Origin: Ardenticatenaceae bacterium
GTDB taxonomy: Bacteria; Chloroflexota; Anaerolineae; Promineifilales; Promineifilaceae
Assembly (NCBI GenBank): GCA_020634215.1
Contig: JACKCD010000081.1
Location: forward strand, 1-16,827
Reading direction: 5' to 3'
DNA: 16,827 bases
In this document: one piece after another, positions 14,721 through 16,827 of the stretch
How the letters are laid out: each line of letters begins with the position of its first letter
Numbering within the stretch: the stretch's first letter is position 1
The notes under the pieces: model-generated
What the model saw: the letters and a program-made list of their open reading frames with translations, nothing else
The model's database searches: none
What the model was told of the DNA's origin: nothing
Translations under genes and position numbers: made by a program

Positions 14721-16796
14721 ATGCGAGCAAAAGCGTTTGGTGTTTGTCCCCACGATTGTCCCGATGCGTGCGGCGTGATTACGGAAGTAGAAAACGGCCG
14801 TGCCGTCAATTTTTATGCCAACCCTGACCATCCCGTGACGCAGGGGTGGCTTTGCGCCAAGGTGCGCCCCTATCTGGATCGCGTTTACCACCCCGACCGG
14901 CTGCAATACCCGCTGCGGCGGGTGGGGGCAAAGGGAAGTGGCGATTGGGAGCGGATTAGCTGGGAGGAGGCGTTGGCGGAAATTGGCGACCGTTGGCGCG
15001 ACATCATTGCCGAATATGGGGCGGAAGCGATTTTGCCCTACAGCTACAGCGGCACGCTGGGGATGGTGCAGATGGATGTGTGCAACGGCCGTTTTTGGAA
15101 CCGCTTGGGTGCCAGCCAGCTTGAACGATCCATTTGCGGGGCGGCGGCGGAAACGGCCGTTAATGCCACCCTCGGCGTGCGTCGTTCCCCCGCCTACGAC
15201 CACGTAGAACACAGCCAACTTGTCGTCGTGTGGGGGCATAACCCCGTCAGCACCGCCCCCCACTTTATGCCCCATTTACGCCAGGCGCAGCGGCAAGGGT
15301 GCCAGCTTGTCGTCATTGACCCCCGCCGCACCCGCACCGCCAAAGGAGCCGACTGGCATTTAGCACCTCGCCCCGCCACCGATGGCGCATTGGCTTTAGG
15401 ATTGGCTCATATCATTGTAGCTGAAGGGCTGCACAATGAGGCGTGGCTGCAGGCCAACACCGTCGGCTGGCCGGAGCTGAAAGCACGGCTGGCTGATTAT
15501 CCACCGCAGCGTGTGGCCGAAATTACTGGGCTGGACGAAGACGACATTATCAAGCTGGCACGGCTCTATGCCACCACCAAACCTGGGATGATCAAAATTG
15601 CCGACGGTTTACAGCGGCATCGTAACGGCGGCCAAACCGTCCGCGCCATCTTGACGCTGCCGGCGTTAACAGGGCAGTATGGGCTTTGCGGTGGCGGGCT
15701 GGCCTATAGTGCCAGTGGCTATACCCGCTGGGCTAGTACGACCACCGACCATTGGCAAGATTGCCCCGCGCCGGGGCGGGTGGTGAACATGAACCGGCTG
15801 GGGGCGGTGCTGCTGGGCGAGGTGCAGGAGACACCCATTCAAGCACTCTATGTGTTTGGGGCGAATCCGGCGGCGGTTAGCCCCAACGCTGGGCAAATTG
15901 TGGCCGGGCTGCGGCGGGACGATTTGTTTACGGTGGTGCATGAGCTTTTCATGACCGATACCGCCCTTTATGCGGACATTGTGCTGCCGGCCACTTCCCA
16001 GCTTGAACATGTTGACCTGCACAAAGCGTATGGGCATACGGTGATTGGCTATAACCAGGCGGCGATTCCACCGCTGGGAGAGAGCAAGAGCAATTGGGAG
16101 GTGATGGGGCTGCTGGCGCGGGAGATGGGGTTTGCTGAACCGTGGCTGCACCAGTCGGCCGATGAGGTGATTGCAGAGGTGCTGGCGCAAACGGCCGTTT
16201 CCTACCCCGCCCTACGCGACATCACCCTGGAAAGATTGCAAGCCGAAGGGCAAATCTCTCTCCCCTATGCCGCCCAGGTGCCGTTTGCCGACGGCCGTTT
16301 TCCCACCCCCAGCGGCAAGGTTGAATTATATTGCCAAGCGATGGCCGACATGGGTGTGGATCCGCTGCCGCAATTTGTGCCGAGTGAGGATGATGGCGGG
16401 GTTGGCAGTAACGGCCGTTATCCCAAATCCCAGAGCCTGAACCTGATTACCGGAGCCGCCCACCACTTCACCACCAGCAGCTTTGCCAACCTGCCCGCTC
16501 TGCGCCAGCGGGAGGGAGAGCCGTTTGTAGAAATTCATCCCGACGACGCGGCGGCACGAGGCATTGCCAATGGCGACCGGGTGCGGGTGGAAAATGGGCG
16601 GGGGTGGTGTGAATTAACGGCCGTTGTCACCGATGCCGTTCGCCCCGGCGTAGCCGCTTCCCCCAAAGGGTATTGGAGCCAGCACAACGGTGGTCGCAAC
16701 ATTAACTGGACAACCTCAGACGCGCTCGGCGACCTGGCCGGGCAAAGTACCTTTCACAGCAATCGCATCTGGATTAAGCCAGTAATCGGTGATTAG
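14721..16796 (+). CDS. Molybdopterin-dependent oxidoreductase of unknown substrate (DMSO-reductase superfamily)
   Basis: This 691-residue protein has the order of a complete bis-MGD enzyme: an N-terminal [4Fe-4S] motif with Cys9, Cys13, Cys17 and Cys45 (CPHDCPDAC...WLCAK), molybdopterin-binding domains, and a C-terminal dinucleotide-binding domain (about 575-685). Cys139 in RSICGAAAET lies where these enzymes usually carry the molybdenum-ligating residue; assigning that role is inference. No twin-arginine signal is present, so it should be cytoplasmic. It resembles the soluble, uncharacterised group that includes Bacillus YoaE-like proteins. No partner electron-transfer subunit is adjacent. 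AAGGAATG lies upstream of the ATG. Five AACGGCCGTT palindromes fall inside it. Its last four codons are built from the inverted repeat at the window end. Confidence 0.88.
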   Translation: MRAKAFGVCPHDCPDACGVITEVENGRAVNFYANPDHPVTQGWLCAKVRPYLDRVYHPDRLQYPLRRVGAKGSGDWERISWEEALAEIGDRWRDIIAEYGAEAILPYSYSGTLGMVQMDVCNGRFWNRLGASQLERSICGAAAETAVNATLGVRRSPAYDHVEHSQLVVVWGHNPVSTAPHFMPHLRQAQRQGCQLVVIDPRRTRTAKGADWHLAPRPATDGALALGLAHIIVAEGLHNEAWLQANTVGWPELKARLADYPPQRVAEITGLDEDDIIKLARLYATTKPGMIKIADGLQRHRNGGQTVRAILTLPALTGQYGLCGGGLAYSASGYTRWASTTTDHWQDCPAPGRVVNMNRLGAVLLGEVQETPIQALYVFGANPAAVSPNAGQIVAGLRRDDLFTVVHELFMTDTALYADIVLPATSQLEHVDLHKAYGHTVIGYNQAAIPPLGESKSNWEVMGLLAREMGFAEPWLHQSADEVIAEVLAQTAVSYPALRDITLERLQAEGQISLPYAAQVPFADGRFPTPSGKVELYCQAMADMGVDPLPQFVPSEDDGGVGSNGRYPKSQSLNLITGAAHHFTTSSFANLPALRQREGEPFVEIHPDDAAARGIANGDRVRVENGRGWCELTAVVTDAVRPGVAASPKGYWSQHNGGRNINWTTSDALGDLAGQSTFHSNRIWIKPVIGD

Positions 16797-16827
16797 TAAT
16801 CAGCGGATCACCGATTACCGATTACTG
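16780..16827. repeat. Inverted repeat with GTAATC/GATTAC units, cut by the window end
   Basis: GTAATCGGTGAT (16782-16793) has a perfect 12-bp inverted copy at 16807-16818. Separately, CAGTAATCGG (16780-16789) pairs perfectly with 16818-16827, so two foldings are possible. Further GTAATC and GATTAC units fill the interval. It overlaps the stop of the oxidoreductase and could act as its terminator, but there is no T tract, and the iterated units look more like a dispersed intergenic repeat family. The right end is not visible. Confidence 0.6.

Larger units (their letters stand above)
4759..16625. repeat. Dispersed 10-bp palindrome AACGGCCGTT, 16 exact copies
   Basis: Exact copies start at 4759, 5879, 5985, 7109, 7382, 8248, 8963, 9329, 10884, 11547, 13978, 15084, 15152, 16190, 16410 and 16616. 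Each is a perfect self-complementary 10-mer and each lies inside a coding sequence. In random sequence about 0.02 copies would be expected in a window this long. Many one-base variants (for example near 2248, 4058, 13464, 14794 and 16290) and roughly forty CGGCCG cores add to the signal. The type of feature is clear from sequence; its function is unknown. Confidence 0.9.

Noticed and set aside
1..16827. CRISPR array, tRNA or rRNA genes, insertion sequences, toxin-antitoxin or defence genes
   Set aside because: No regularly spaced direct repeats, RNA gene signatures, transposase motifs or small gene pairs were seen. The scattered palindrome is not spaced like CRISPR repeats.

Overview
The window is dominated by one bacterial operon for the proton-pumping NADH:quinone oxidoreductase (respiratory complex I, NDH-1), all on the + strand: nuoA, B, C, D, E, F, G, H, I, J, K, L and M at 252-13696. 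Stop/start overlaps or short gaps link the genes. NuoC and NuoD are separate proteins, and the full NADH-dehydrogenase module (NuoE, F, G) is present. The expected last gene, nuoN, is not here: a strong intrinsic terminator follows nuoM directly. The protein types, gene order and mixed GC-rich composition suggest a filamentous, respiring member of the Chloroflexota (Anaerolineae or a neighbouring class). That is an inference from general resemblance and not from a database match.

Layout. 1-251: a hairpin terminator for a gene left of the window, then a likely promoter with an extended -10 box and a leader of about 105 nt. 252-4786: nuoABCDEF. 4787-4862: the largest gap inside the operon, holding a hairpin. 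4863-13696: nuoGHIJKLM. 13697-13791: the operon terminator. 13792-14604: a cytoplasmic calcineurin-like metallophosphoesterase. 14721-16796: a soluble molybdopterin (DMSO-reductase superfamily) oxidoreductase with an N-terminal iron-sulfur motif. 16780-16827: an inverted repeat with GTAATC/GATTAC units, cut by the window edge.

How the genes work together. NuoE, F and G take electrons from NADH through FMN and a chain of iron-sulfur clusters. NuoB, C, D and I carry them to quinone. NuoA, H, J, K, L and M are the membrane arm that pumps protons; NuoN, the third antiporter-like subunit, must be encoded elsewhere for a standard enzyme. The last two genes have no visible mechanistic link to complex I.

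The most striking signal is not a gene. The perfect 10-bp palindrome AACGGCCGTT occurs 16 times between 4759 and 16625, always inside coding sequence, read only as Thr-Ala-Val (11 times) or Asn-Gly-Arg (5 times), and never in the first 4.7 kb. It looks like a highly iterated palindrome comparable in kind to cyanobacterial HIP1. I found no CRISPR array, RNA gene, insertion sequence or defence system, and no clear new multi-gene system.
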